Source of the DNA: an uncultured Selenomonadales bacterium
GTDB taxonomy: Bacteria > Bacillota > Negativicutes > Selenomonadales > Selenomonadaceae
Length of the DNA: 24,200 nucleotides
Reading direction: 5' to 3'
Assembly (NCBI GenBank): GCA_937910665.1
Contig: CALEPR010000020.1
Coordinates: 1 to 24,200, forward strand
The translations under genes and the position numbers were made by a program. Below, piece after piece: positions 1-7,476 of this stretch (within the stretch, counting starts at the first letter, position 1; each line of letters begins with the position of its first letter). Under the pieces are notes generated by a model, which did not search any database, was not told where the DNA came from, and worked only from the letters and a program-made list of their open reading frames with translations.

Positions 1-22
1 TAATTCAAACAATATAAAATCT

Positions 23-208
23 TTAATTTTTTGATCTACCCCCACAACGAGTTAACGTATGTATTGTAATCCTACAAAACCTTATGTACCTGCTCAAATT
101 TAAGCTTGACTTTTCATAGCTGGTCTTGATAAGTGCAAGAAGTCTGTCGGTCACGGGCGTTTCATAAAAATTTTGGATAAAATTTTCAAGCTCCGAAAAG
201 TTTTTCAA
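23..208 (-). CDS. small hypothetical ORF after purD
   Basis: A 61-codon frame starts at a TTG that overlaps the purD stop codon (TTGA), so translation could be coupled to purD. I do not recognise the product. The first 35 residues have a protein-like composition with a possible helix (PVTDRLLALIKTSYEKS). The C-terminal third is rich in Arg, Thr and Cys and looks less natural. There is no separate strong ribosome binding site. It may be a real small gene, a remnant of a larger one, or chance. Part of its DNA (149-168) matches 19 of 20 bases at 22100-22119. Confidence 0.25.
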   Translation of the reverse strand: MKNFSELENFIQNFYETPVTDRLLALIKTSYEKSSLNLSRYIRFCRITIHTLTRCGGRSKN

Positions 209-1470
209 ATATATTTCAACGCCTTCGCGGCAATATCTTTTCTGAAGTGCATATCTTCAAATTTAATTACGCCGACGCACTTGTAAACTTTTTCGATCGC
301 CTGCCGAATATTTTTTTCGGTCACGGTCACTCCCAAAACTCTGCCGCCCGAAGTCAAAATTTTGTCGCCGTCCCTTTTAGTTCCTGCGTGGAAAATAATC
401 GCGCCTAAACTTTCAGCTTTTTTTATGCCTTCAATCGGCAAATTTTTTTTGTAACTTTTCGGATAGCCGCCGCTCGCCAAGACGACACAAACAGCAGTAT
501 CTTTTTTCCAAGAAATTTTTTTGTCGGATAAATTTCCTTCCGCGCAGGCAAGCATAATTTCCAACAAATCACTTTCCAGCAAAGGCAAAACAACTTGCGT
601 TTCAGGATCTCCAAATCTGCAATTAAATTCTACAACTTTCGGCTCGCCGTCCTTAATCATCAAACCTGCGTACAAACAGCCTTGATAAATAATTTTTTCC
701 TCGTTGAGCGCGGAAATTATTTTCTTCAAAATTTTTTCTTCCACTTTCCGCAAAACTTCCTCAGTCACGACAGGCGCAGGAGAATAGGCACCCATTCCTC
801 CTGTATTCAAACCTTCGTCGCCGTCAAAAATTTTTTTGTGATCCTGCGCGGAAATCATCGGCACAATATTTTTTCCGTCCGTGAAAGCCAAAATTGATGC
901 TTCTTCGCCCTCCATAAATTCCTCGACAACAATTTTTGAACCTGCCGCACCAAAATTTTTCATCTCATCGACTGCCTCTAAAGATTCTTCAAAATTTTTT
1001 GCAATAATAACGCCTTTCCCTGCCGCGAGACCGTCCGCCTTGATCACGACAGGAAAATTTTGAGTCTTTAAGAATTTTTTCGCGTCGTCGGGATTTTCAA
1101 AAATTTCAAAGTTCGCGGTGGGAATTTTATATTTTTCCATCAACTGCTTTGCAAAAATTTTTGAACCTTCAAGTTGAGCTGCCGCAGCTTTCGGCCCGAA
1201 AGATTTAATTCCAACTTTTTCAAGTTCATCGACAAGACCATTGACAAGCGGAGCTTCAGGACCGACAACAACCAAGTCGATATTTTTTTCCTGCGCGAAT
1301 TTTACAACATCAGAATTTTTTTCCGCAGAAATATTTTCAACGCACTCGGCAAACTCGGCGATACCGGGATTTCCCGGCACGGCGTAAAATTTTTTCAGTC
1401 GCGGACTTTGAAAAATTTTCCAAGCAAGTGCGTGTTCACGACCGCCACTGCCAATTAACAAAACATTCAA
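205..1470 (-). CDS. purD: phosphoribosylamine-glycine ligase (GARS)
   Basis: PurD joins glycine to 5-phosphoribosylamine using ATP, the second step of de novo purine synthesis, in the cytosol. The 421-residue product has the normal length for a stand-alone GARS. The N-terminal GSGGREHA motif (about residues 7-14) is diagnostic. The ATP-grasp core follows, with GPEAPL, GSKIFAK, KADGLAAGKG and the metal/ATP-binding EFNCRFGDPETQ near residue 280. The start is a TTG at 1470, with AGGTG seven bases upstream; no in-frame ATG lies nearby. The gene is read away from the EamA gene and has its own promoter (1515-1543). No other pur gene is in the window, so it is apparently outside a pur operon, or last in one split elsewhere. 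Confidence 0.97.
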   Translation of the reverse strand: MNVLLIGSGGREHALAWKIFQSPRLKKFYAVPGNPGIAEFAECVENISAEKNSDVVKFAQEKNIDLVVVGPEAPLVNGLVDELEKVGIKSFGPKAAAAQLEGSKIFAKQLMEKYKIPTANFEIFENPDDAKKFLKTQNFPVVIKADGLAAGKGVIIAKNFEESLEAVDEMKNFGAAGSKIVVEEFMEGEEASILAFTDGKNIVPMISAQDHKKIFDGDEGLNTGGMGAYSPAPVVTEEVLRKVEEKILKKIISALNEEKIIYQGCLYAGLMIKDGEPKVVEFNCRFGDPETQVVLPLLESDLLEIMLACAEGNLSDKKISWKKDTAVCVVLASGGYPKSYKKNLPIEGIKKAESLGAIIFHAGTKRDGDKILTSGGRVLGVTVTEKNIRQAIEKVYKCVGVIKFEDMHFRKDIAAKALKYI

Positions 1471-1514
1471 TTCAATTCACCTCAAAATTTTTCAACATTC
1501 ATATTACAAAAATT

Positions 1515-1543
1515 ATTTTATTGCACCGAAATTTCAAAGTCAA
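1515..1543 (-). promoter_or_regulatory. sigma-70-type promoter of purD
   Basis: On the minus strand TTGACT (1543-1538) and TAAAAT (1520-1515) are separated by 17 bases. They lie 45 bases upstream of the purD start. The short leader leaves no room for a purine riboswitch. Confidence 0.6.
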
Positions 1544-1605
1544 CACAGTTTGCAGATTAAAAATTCCTTTAAAAATTTTTGCAAGAAGTTTTCCAATAAA
1601 TTTTA

Positions 1606-1633
1606 TTGCAACAATTTTTTTAACGGCTATAAT
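1606..1633 (+). promoter_or_regulatory. sigma-70-type promoter of the EamA gene
   Basis: TTGCAA (1606-1611), a 16-base spacer and a perfect TATAAT (1628-1633) lie 41 bases upstream of the ATG. The same TTGCAA-N16-TATAAT arrangement occurs at 21850-21877. Confidence 0.65.
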
Positions 1634-1674
1634 GGTGAAAGCGAGAAGCAATAAACGAAAGGAAAAATTTTTTT

Positions 1675-2550
1675 ATGCAAGCAAAAGGAACTTTAATGCT
1701 CTTGGGAGCGTCTTTTTTTTGGGGAACAACTTTTGTCGCGCAGATGGCAGGAATGGAAGGCATCGGACCATTCACTTACGCGGCGACAAGATATTTTTTA
1801 GGACTTTTGTCACTGATTGCAGTTTTATTCTACACGCGACGCGACAGAGCAAAAGAAAGGCGACAGGGAAAATATTCACGAGGATTTTCTATCGGAATTT
1901 TTACAGGAATTTTTTTGTTCGTGGCAAGTTCCATGCAACAAATTTCAATGCTCTACACGACGGCAGGAAAGGCAGCATTTATCACCTGCCTGTACATAAT
2001 GTTTGTTCCGCTCGGCGCGAAGTTTTTAGGCAAAAAAATTCAGCTTGAAAATTGGCTGGGCGCGGCGTTGGCGTTGCTTGGACTTTATTTTTTGGCGATA
2101 AAGGAAGGCTTTTCAGTCAATTTCGGTGACGTGATTTTATTTTTCAGCGCGTTTTTTTGGGCGGCGCAAATTTTACTTGTCGATAAATTTGCAAACAAAG
2201 TTGACTTGCTGGAGCTTTCGACTTCGCAAATTTTTATCACAACAGTTTTAAGTACAATTTGCATGTTGATTTTTGAAACTCCGACTTTGGCGGCAGTAAC
2301 AAGCGCGGCATTTCCAATTTTTTACGGCGGCGTGATGAGTGCGGGCGCAGCGTTTACTTTGCAACTTTATGGACAGAAATATGTTGAGCCTTCAGTCGCG
2401 GCGATTTTGATGAGTTTTGAATCCATTTTCGGCGCATTGAGCGGTTGGCTGATTCTCGGCGAACAGATGACAGGCAAAGAAATTTTGGGATGCCTCTTGA
2501 TGTTGGCAGGAATTTTTGTAACTCAGTGGCGAGTGATTTTTAAACGCTGA
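1675..2550 (+). CDS. EamA/DMT-family inner-membrane transporter
   Basis: This is a 291-residue polytopic membrane protein of the drug/metabolite transporter superfamily (EamA, formerly DUF6). The length and about ten hydrophobic segments in two homologous halves fit. The first half opens with GTLMLLGASFFWGTTFVAQ and contains the RYFLG motif. The second half opens with GDVILFFSAFFWAAQILLVDK and ends with the family-typical SFESIFGALSGWLILGE and a short basic tail. The start at 1675 follows AAAGGAAAAA. Members export amino acids, metabolites or drugs, and the substrate cannot be told from sequence. It appears monocistronic and unrelated to the flagellar block downstream. Confidence 0.9.
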   Translation: MQAKGTLMLLGASFFWGTTFVAQMAGMEGIGPFTYAATRYFLGLLSLIAVLFYTRRDRAKERRQGKYSRGFSIGIFTGIFLFVASSMQQISMLYTTAGKAAFITCLYIMFVPLGAKFLGKKIQLENWLGAALALLGLYFLAIKEGFSVNFGDVILFFSAFFWAAQILLVDKFANKVDLLELSTSQIFITTVLSTICMLIFETPTLAAVTSAAFPIFYGGVMSAGAAFTLQLYGQKYVEPSVAAILMSFESIFGALSGWLILGEQMTGKEILGCLLMLAGIFVTQWRVIFKR

Positions 2551-2575
2551 AAATTTTTTTTGCTTGCAGGAAATT

Positions 2576-2603
2576 TAAAGTTGTTGTTAAATAATTTCGA
2601 TAA
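2576..2603 (+). promoter_or_regulatory. sigma-28 (SigD/FliA) promoter of the flagellin
   Basis: TAAA (2576-2579), a 16-base spacer and TTCGATAA (2596-2603) closely match the TAAA-N15/16-GCCGATAA consensus of the flagellar sigma factor. It lies about 55 bases upstream of the flagellin ATG. This fits a class III late gene held off by FlgM until the hook is complete. Confidence 0.75.
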
Positions 2604-2630
2604 ACAGTTGTAGAGGTTTTTATTTTTTTC

Positions 2631-2652
2631 AGGAAAAATTTTCAAGGAGGGA
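2631..2652 (+). promoter_or_regulatory. candidate CsrA-binding leader of the flagellin mRNA
   Basis: The leader contains an AGGA at 2631-2634 and a Shine-Dalgarno AAGGAGGGA (2644-2652) with two more GGA cores. CsrA dimers bind paired A(N)GGA sites, and in Bacillus subtilis CsrA blocks hag translation this way until FliW removes it. fliW and csrA are both in this window. No binding-site structure was computed. Confidence 0.45.
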
Positions 2653-2658
2653 TTCTTT

Positions 2659-4872
2659 ATGTCGATGATTGTTCATAACAATATGTCGGCGGTTAGGACT
2701 TTAAACTTGTTGAACCAAAATTCTTCGCTCTTGCAACAAAGTTTGGAGAGGGTTTCGAGCGGACAGAAAATCAATTCCGCAAAAGATGACGCAGCGAGTT
2801 TTGCAATTTCAGAAAAGATGCGCGAACAAATTCGCAGTTTGGATCAGGACACGCAAAATATTCAAAATGCAAGTTCGCTGATTAAAGTCGCTGAAGGCGC
2901 AGTAAGTTCAACTGTTGACATTCTCAAAACCATTAAGGAGAAGGCAATCGATGCCGCCAACGACACAAACACCGACAGCGATCGAGCGACGATCCAGAAA
3001 GAAATTGATCAGTTCATGGATCAGGTGAATGATAACGCGCTGGTGACTTTCAATGGTAAGTATCTGATTGACGGCTCGACATCTGAAGTCATCGAAGGCG
3101 GTGGCGGTGCAGTTGATGAAGATGCACGCGATTTTATTATCAAGGGCTTGGCTTCGGATTGGGTTCAGTCTGCACTCAGTCTCATCAACGATTCTTTTGG
3201 ACTGACTTTTGATTCTACTACCAATGTCGATAATCTGACGCCGGGCGTAACAGACATTTCGGTTGCGTTTGAAAATGATGCAAGTTCCGGTAATTTGGCT
3301 TACGTTACACATTGGTCCAGTTCCGGAAACAAGGCATCGAAACTTCAACTTACCGTGAACATGGCATATTATAATAATATCGACACTACTAATGAAAATG
3401 GTTACGATACAGTTTCAAAGCAAACTTATCTTGACAGGGTGCTTGCTCATGAATTTACTCACGCGGCAATGGCGGCGAATATTGCTGACTTTGATAAGTT
3501 GCCGAAGTGGTTCAAAGAAGGCGGCAGTGCGGAACTCGTTCATGGTGTGGATGACAGTCGCGCAGTCACGATGAAAAATCTTTTAAACGACCCTACAACT
3601 TTGAAAAAAGTGCTTGATGGTGATGAAACTGCAGAAAACACCGGTGACAATGCTTACGCGGCAGGTTACATGATTATGCGCTACATGCTTAAAGAAACTG
3701 TAGATGACACCAATAACGCAATAAATTCGCCTGTAGATGTCGTGAAAACACTCATGAAGGAACTTGCAAATACAAGCGGCAGTGCTTCAGATTTTGATGC
3801 GGCGATAAGTAAAGCCACCGGTGGAAATGGTTCGACAGGCGGAATTTTTAACAGCAAAAGCGATTTAATTACAAAATTTATGAATGTTGTCAATAATCCT
3901 GGCAATAACAGTTCTGGCAATGCCTACGACTTAACTTCATTGACTGTGGCAAGTTCCACCTCAACGTCTGATGGAGAGGTTCTCACTTTTGCTCCAACTT
4001 CAGTGATAGCGTTCATGAAGGATAAGTTCGGGATAGACACTCAATATTTTGGTGCTTACAACGGAACTCAAACCTATGATTCGGACACGGGTGCGGTGAC
4101 AGGCTCAGACGCAGGCGGGAGCGCAACAGCTCACGATGCTGAAGGTATTGTTCCTGAATCTAATTTTGCTAATTGGGCTCTGCCCACAGGAGCTACTTCA
4201 TTAATCTCGGGATTGACTGTCCATTGGTCGGACGGATTAACGACGGATATTTCCAGCGACGGAAATTCTTTCACTTACGGCGAACTTGTAATGACTGAAA
4301 AGAAATTGACAATGCAGACCGGCACGAAAGCAAATCAAGCAACAAATATCGGTTTCTACGATATGCGTACGCAGTCGATGGGCACTCAGTCTTTAATCAA
4401 TGCTTCCAAGTCCATCGACACTGATACCGGCGTTTATGATGCAGGTTATTTTGTAAAGCAAGACGACGAAAACAAATTCAAGTCTTTGGCAAACAACGGC
4501 AACAAGATGACTGACGCACAGAAAGAATGGCTTGAAACTTTGCAAAACGCGCAAAATAAAACTCTAGACGACATTTCAGTCACTACCAAGAAAGACGCTA
4601 ACATTGCAATTCGCGTTATCGACGGCGCGATTGATTACGCTTTAAATCAGCAAACAGACATCGGCTCATACCTCCAGCGTTTTGACTACACCGGTTCAAA
4701 CGTCACAACAATGTCCGAAAATATCCAGTCGGCTGAAAGCACAATTCGCGACACAGACATGGCAAAAGAAATGACAAATTTCACCAAGAATAATGTCTTG
4801 GTTCAGGCGGCGCAGAGTATGCTTGCTCAGGCGAATCAAAGTTCTTCGGCTGTCTTGAGTTTGTTGCAGTAA
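2659..4872 (+). CDS. flagellin with embedded zinc metallopeptidase (flagellinolysin-type)
   Basis: This is a filament subunit of 737 residues; ordinary flagellins have 270-500. Residues 1-140 are a canonical D0/D1 N-terminus (MSMIVHNNMSAVRTLN, then LERVSSGQKINSAKDDAA). About 548-737 resume D1/D0, ending NVLVQAAQSMLAQANQSSS. Between them sits an insertion of roughly 400 residues with a gluzincin active site: H264-E265-F-T-H268, then WFKE287GGSAEL. By comparison with clostridial collagenase (HEYVH plus WFQEG), H264, H268 and E287 should bind zinc and E265 should be the catalytic base. No Cys is present. The whole protein should be exported by the flagellar type III system and assembled, giving a filament studded with protease. 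The start is preceded by AAGGAGGG, a sigma-28 promoter and possible CsrA sites. It is the only flagellin gene in the window. Function by family: flagellinolysin. Substrate unknown. Confidence 0.93.
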   Translation: MSMIVHNNMSAVRTLNLLNQNSSLLQQSLERVSSGQKINSAKDDAASFAISEKMREQIRSLDQDTQNIQNASSLIKVAEGAVSSTVDILKTIKEKAIDAANDTNTDSDRATIQKEIDQFMDQVNDNALVTFNGKYLIDGSTSEVIEGGGGAVDEDARDFIIKGLASDWVQSALSLINDSFGLTFDSTTNVDNLTPGVTDISVAFENDASSGNLAYVTHWSSSGNKASKLQLTVNMAYYNNIDTTNENGYDTVSKQTYLDRVLAHEFTHAAMAANIADFDKLPKWFKEGGSAELVHGVDDSRAVTMKNLLNDPTTLKKVLDGDETAENTGDNAYAAGYMIMRYMLKETVDDTNNAINSPVDVVKTLMKELANTSGSASDFDAAISKATGGNGSTGGIFNSKSDLITKFMNVVNNPGNNSSGNAYDLTSLTVASSTSTSDGEVLTFAPTSVIAFMKDKFGIDTQYFGAYNGTQTYDSDTGAVTGSDAGGSATAHDAEGIVPESNFANWALPTGATSLISGLTVHWSDGLTTDISSDGNSFTYGELVMTEKKLTMQTGTKANQATNIGFYDMRTQSMGTQSLINASKSIDTDTGVYDAGYFVKQDDENKFKSLANNGNKMTDAQKEWLETLQNAQNKTLDDISVTTKKDANIAIRVIDGAIDYALNQQTDIGSYLQRFDYTGSNVTTMSENIQSAESTIRDTDMAKEMTNFTKNNVLVQAAQSMLAQANQSSSAVLSLLQ

Positions 4873-5007
4873 AAATTTTCTAAGTCGGAAAAAAAGTTTG
4901 CAAGAGAAAAAATTTTTCCCGAAGTCGGAAAGAAAAAATTTTTCGGCAGTGAGTGCTTTGAAAAAAATAAAATGTTGGACGAAGGATAAATTTTTAAAAA
5001 ATTTTTG

Positions 5008-5036
5008 AAATCTGTCGAAGTCGGCAGATTTTTTTT
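5008..5036 (+). terminator. rho-independent terminator, repeat copy 1
   Basis: AAATCTGTCG (5008-5017) pairs with CGGCAGATTT (5022-5031) through one U-G wobble around an AAGT loop, followed by a T run to 5036. It should end the flagellin transcript. Confidence 0.8.
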
Positions 5037-5146
5037 GTTACAAGAGAAAATTTTTCCAAAAGTCGGAAAGAAAAAATTTTTCGGCAGTGAGTGTTTTGCA
5101 AAAAATAAAATGTTGGACGCAGGATAAATTTTTTAAAAATTTTTTG

Positions 5147-5174
5147 AAATCTGTCGAAGTCGGCAGATTTTTTT
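5147..5174 (+). terminator. rho-independent terminator, repeat copy 2
   Basis: This has the same 10-bp stem and AAGT loop as the copy at 5008, with a T run to 5174. The two in series would give very tight insulation between flagellin and the PTS gene. Confidence 0.8.
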
Positions 5175-5261
5175 GTTACAAGAGAAAAATTTTCCCGAAG
5201 TCGGAAAGAAAAAATTTTTTCTGCAGTGACTGCTTTGAAAAAAATAAAATGTCGGACGAAG

Positions 5262-5279
5262 GATAAAAATTTTTTTATC
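5262..5279. promoter_or_regulatory. 18-bp perfect inverted repeat upstream of the PTS gene
   Basis: GATAAAAA and TTTTTATC are exact complements around two bases. The site lies about 80 bases before the PTS start, just upstream of a possible promoter (TTATCA at 5275-5280, then TATACA after 16 bases). It could be an operator, or the tail of the tandem repeat. I found no match to a BglG-type antiterminator site here. Confidence 0.3.
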
Positions 5280-5360
5280 AACTAAACAGGAAATTTTATA
5301 CATTATAAGAATATTGAATCTTGGTTAAAAATAATTATTTTATTTGAGGAGGGTTTATCT

Positions 5361-7331
5361 ATGGCTCGCAAGTATGAAGAGCTGGCTACCGAGATTGTAA
5401 AAAATGTCGGCGGCAAGGAAAATGTCAATTCGCTGGCGCACTGTGTCACGCGACTTCGTTTCAAACTCAAGGACGAAGGAAAAGCGAATACTGATGTTTT
5501 GAAGGCGATGGACGGAGTTGTTACTGTCGTTCAAAGTGGTGGACAGTATCAGGTTGTCATTGGGCAGCACGTCGGAGACGTGTACGATGAAATTTTGCAG
5601 TATCATGGTGTACAAGGTGCAGGCGGCGTTGACGCTGACGAAGAAGAGGACGACACGCCGAAAAAACCGCTGGATTTGTTCGTCGATACAGTTTCAGGAA
5701 TTTTTACACCTGTGCTGGGAGTTTTGGCGGCAGCCGGTATGTTAAAAGGCTTGCTTGCAATTTTGTCGGCGTTTGATCTTGTTGCCAGAACAAGTGGCAC
5801 TTATCAGATTTTAAATATTGTCGGCGATGCATTTTTCTATTTCCTGCCGGTGTTCTTGGGCTACACTTCGGCGAAGAAATTTAAAATGAACAGCGAATTT
5901 ACAGCAATGGCGATTGGCGCAGCATTGGTCTATCCTTCGATTGCGGCAATGCGTGGCGGAGATGTTCTTTACACAGTTTTGAGCGGGACAATTTTTGAAT
6001 CGCAAATTCACACTGAATTTTTTGGTATCCCGGTCATTTTGATGAATTATGCGTCAAGCGTTATTCCGATTATCATTGCAATTTGGGTTGCGGCGAAAGT
6101 TGAAAAAATCTTTCTTGGATTTATGCCGACAATTTTCAAAAGTTTCGGAGTTCCATTCTGCACATTGCTTATCATGATTCCATTGACTTTGTTGGTCGTC
6201 GGACCTGCGGCAACTTGGCTCGGACAATTAGTCGGCGCAATTACCATTGGCATTTATGATGTCAGTCCTGTGCTTGCAGGTATGTTTATCGGCGGTTTTT
6301 GGCAAGTCTTTGTTATGTTCGGTCTGCACTGGGGACTTGTTCCTGTCATGCTCAACAATATTACTACAATGGGTTACGATCCTGTTGTTACCACCATGCT
6401 TGGCACGACTTTCGCGCAGACAGGTGTTGTTATCGCAATCTTGCTGAAGACTAAAGATCAAAAACTTAAAGGTATTGCAATTCCTGCGGCAGTTTCAGGC
6501 GTTTTCGGCGTTACTGAACCTGCGATTTACGGTGTCACACTTCCGCGCAAAAAATACTTCATTCTTTCCTGTATCATTGCATCGGTTGCCGGTGGCGCGA
6601 TTGCACTTCTCAGCGTAAAACAATACATTTTCGGTGGAATGGGAATTTTCTCCTATCCAAGTTACATCAATCCTGCAACTAATGACGTAAGCGGAATGTA
6701 CTACACAATGCTTATCACTGCGGCGGCGACTGCGGCAGGTATAATCATTACCTACATTCTCTACAGCGACGCAGAATTTGCAAAAGCTCCTGCACCTGCG
6801 GCAGCCGGCGGCGGTTCTGCTTCGGCAACTTCTGCTCCTGCGGCGACCGAGTCTGCTCCTGAAGAAAAAGTTCTTGAAAATGAAACTTTGAAAAGTCCTT
6901 TGACCGGTAATCTTGTAAAAATGCCTGATATTCCCGATCCTGTTTTCTCCAGCGGAGCTATGGGGCAAGGAATTGCAGTTGAGCCGACTGAAGGAAAAGT
7001 TTTCGCTCCCGCCGACGCAGAAGTTACAACTCTCTTCCCGACAGGTCATGCGATTGGTCTTTTGACAAGCAAAGGCACAGAAATTTTAATTCACATTGGA
7101 ATGGATACAGTCGAGATGGACGGCAAAGGATTTACAGTTCACGTCGCACAGGGCGATAAAGTTAAACAAGGTCAGCTTCTGATTGACTTCGATATTGACG
7201 AGATCAAAAAAGCCGGACATCCTATCGTCACTCCTGTTATCGTCACGAACACGGCAAGTTACAAAGAAGTTAATCCTGTAGAAGGTACGAAAATTAAAAA
7301 TGGTGACGATTTAATTTCCACTGTGGTGTAA
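5361..7331 (+). CDS. PTS beta-glucoside-type EIIBCA permease
   Basis: A phosphoenolpyruvate-dependent sugar permease that imports and phosphorylates its substrate at the cytoplasmic membrane. All three PTS domains are fused in the order B-C-A, 656 residues, the usual length for the BglF/BglP group. EIIB (1-85) has the phosphorylated Cys28 in AHCVTRLRF. EIIC (about 105-465) is hydrophobic and has the family motif GVTEPAIYGVTLPRK. An Ala/Pro/Ser-rich linker follows (about 473-500). EIIA has H563 (GHAIG) and the phospho-acceptor H578 (LIHIGMDTVEM), 15 apart as in E. coli EIIA-Glc (75/90). The start follows GAGGAGGG. No antiterminator, phospho-glucosidase or other sugar gene is in the window, so the substrate is uncertain (beta-glucoside or a related disaccharide). 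It is insulated by terminators on both sides inside a flagellar region. Confidence 0.92.
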   Translation: MARKYEELATEIVKNVGGKENVNSLAHCVTRLRFKLKDEGKANTDVLKAMDGVVTVVQSGGQYQVVIGQHVGDVYDEILQYHGVQGAGGVDADEEEDDTPKKPLDLFVDTVSGIFTPVLGVLAAAGMLKGLLAILSAFDLVARTSGTYQILNIVGDAFFYFLPVFLGYTSAKKFKMNSEFTAMAIGAALVYPSIAAMRGGDVLYTVLSGTIFESQIHTEFFGIPVILMNYASSVIPIIIAIWVAAKVEKIFLGFMPTIFKSFGVPFCTLLIMIPLTLLVVGPAATWLGQLVGAITIGIYDVSPVLAGMFIGGFWQVFVMFGLHWGLVPVMLNNITTMGYDPVVTTMLGTTFAQTGVVIAILLKTKDQKLKGIAIPAAVSGVFGVTEPAIYGVTLPRKKYFILSCIIASVAGGAIALLSVKQYIFGGMGIFSYPSYINPATNDVSGMYYTMLITAAATAAGIIITYILYSDAEFAKAPAPAAAGGGSASATSAPAATESAPEEKVLENETLKSPLTGNLVKMPDIPDPVFSSGAMGQGIAVEPTEGKVFAPADAEVTTLFPTGHAIGLLTSKGTEILIHIGMDTVEMDGKGFTVHVAQGDKVKQGQLLIDFDIDEIKKAGHPIVTPVIVTNTASYKEVNPVEGTKIKNGDDLISTVV

Positions 7332-7367
7332 AAAAAAATTTTTTCAGCGATAAAAAAAATTTATGGC

Positions 7368-7400
7368 AAAAGCAAGTCTTAAGGGATTTGCTTTTTTTTT
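7368..7400 (+). terminator. rho-independent terminator of the PTS gene
   Basis: AAAGCAAGTC (7369-7378) pairs with GATTTGCTTT (7385-7394) with one G-U pair around a six-base loop TTAAGG, followed by T to 7400. The loop and T tract also carry a sigma-28-like promoter. Confidence 0.85.
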
Positions 7401-7417
7401 CGATATTGTAGTTGACA
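7380..7417 (+). promoter_or_regulatory. candidate flgM promoters (sigma-28-like and sigma-70-like)
   Basis: TAAG (7380-7383), 15 bases, TTCGATAT (7399-7406) resembles a sigma-28 site with one mismatch in the -35 box. It lies within the terminator loop and T tract. A perfect TTGACA (7412-7417) follows, but with only a weak -10 (TTAAAT or TAAATG). Either could drive flgM and the genes after it. Confidence 0.4.
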
Positions 7418-7476
7418 GAAAAGGAAATAAAATTAAATGCAAGGACAGCAGAAATTTTTCACAGGTGGTGAACAAG

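Larger units (their letters stand above)
4901..5279. repeat. three tandem 138-bp repeats between flagellin and PTS gene
   Basis: Copies begin with CAAGAGAAAA at 4901, 5041 and 5179. The internal word AGTCGGAAAG recurs at 4923, 5061 and 5199, exactly 138 bases apart. Copies 1 and 2 each end in a complete rho-independent terminator. Copy 3 is truncated at about 5279 and ends instead in a perfect inverted repeat. Further shared words are TCGGCAGTGAGTG, AATAAAATGT and GGACG. The block is noncoding. The minus-strand open frame across it is a repetitive low-complexity translation. Confidence 0.85.

Noticed and set aside
595..2048. Several plus-strand ORFs inside purD and an extra frame over the EamA gene
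   Set aside because: They are shadows of well-supported genes in other frames, rich in Phe, Arg and His as expected for reverse reading.
4901..5279. Possible CRISPR array
   Set aside because: The units are 138 bp with no short repeat/variable spacer structure, and no cas gene is present.
4994..5281. Minus-strand 95-codon frame across the tandem repeats
   Set aside because: It simply translates the 138-bp repeat, giving a Phe/Lys-rich repeated peptide with no ribosome binding site.
5280..5360. BglG/LicT antiterminator (RAT) site before the PTS gene
   Set aside because: I looked for the conserved RAT sequence and a terminator overlapping it just before the gene and found neither.
7363..7476. 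Longer start for flgM
   Set aside because: The frame begins inside the PTS terminator, and the added residues are unlike any FlgM. The ATG at 7477 has its own ribosome site.
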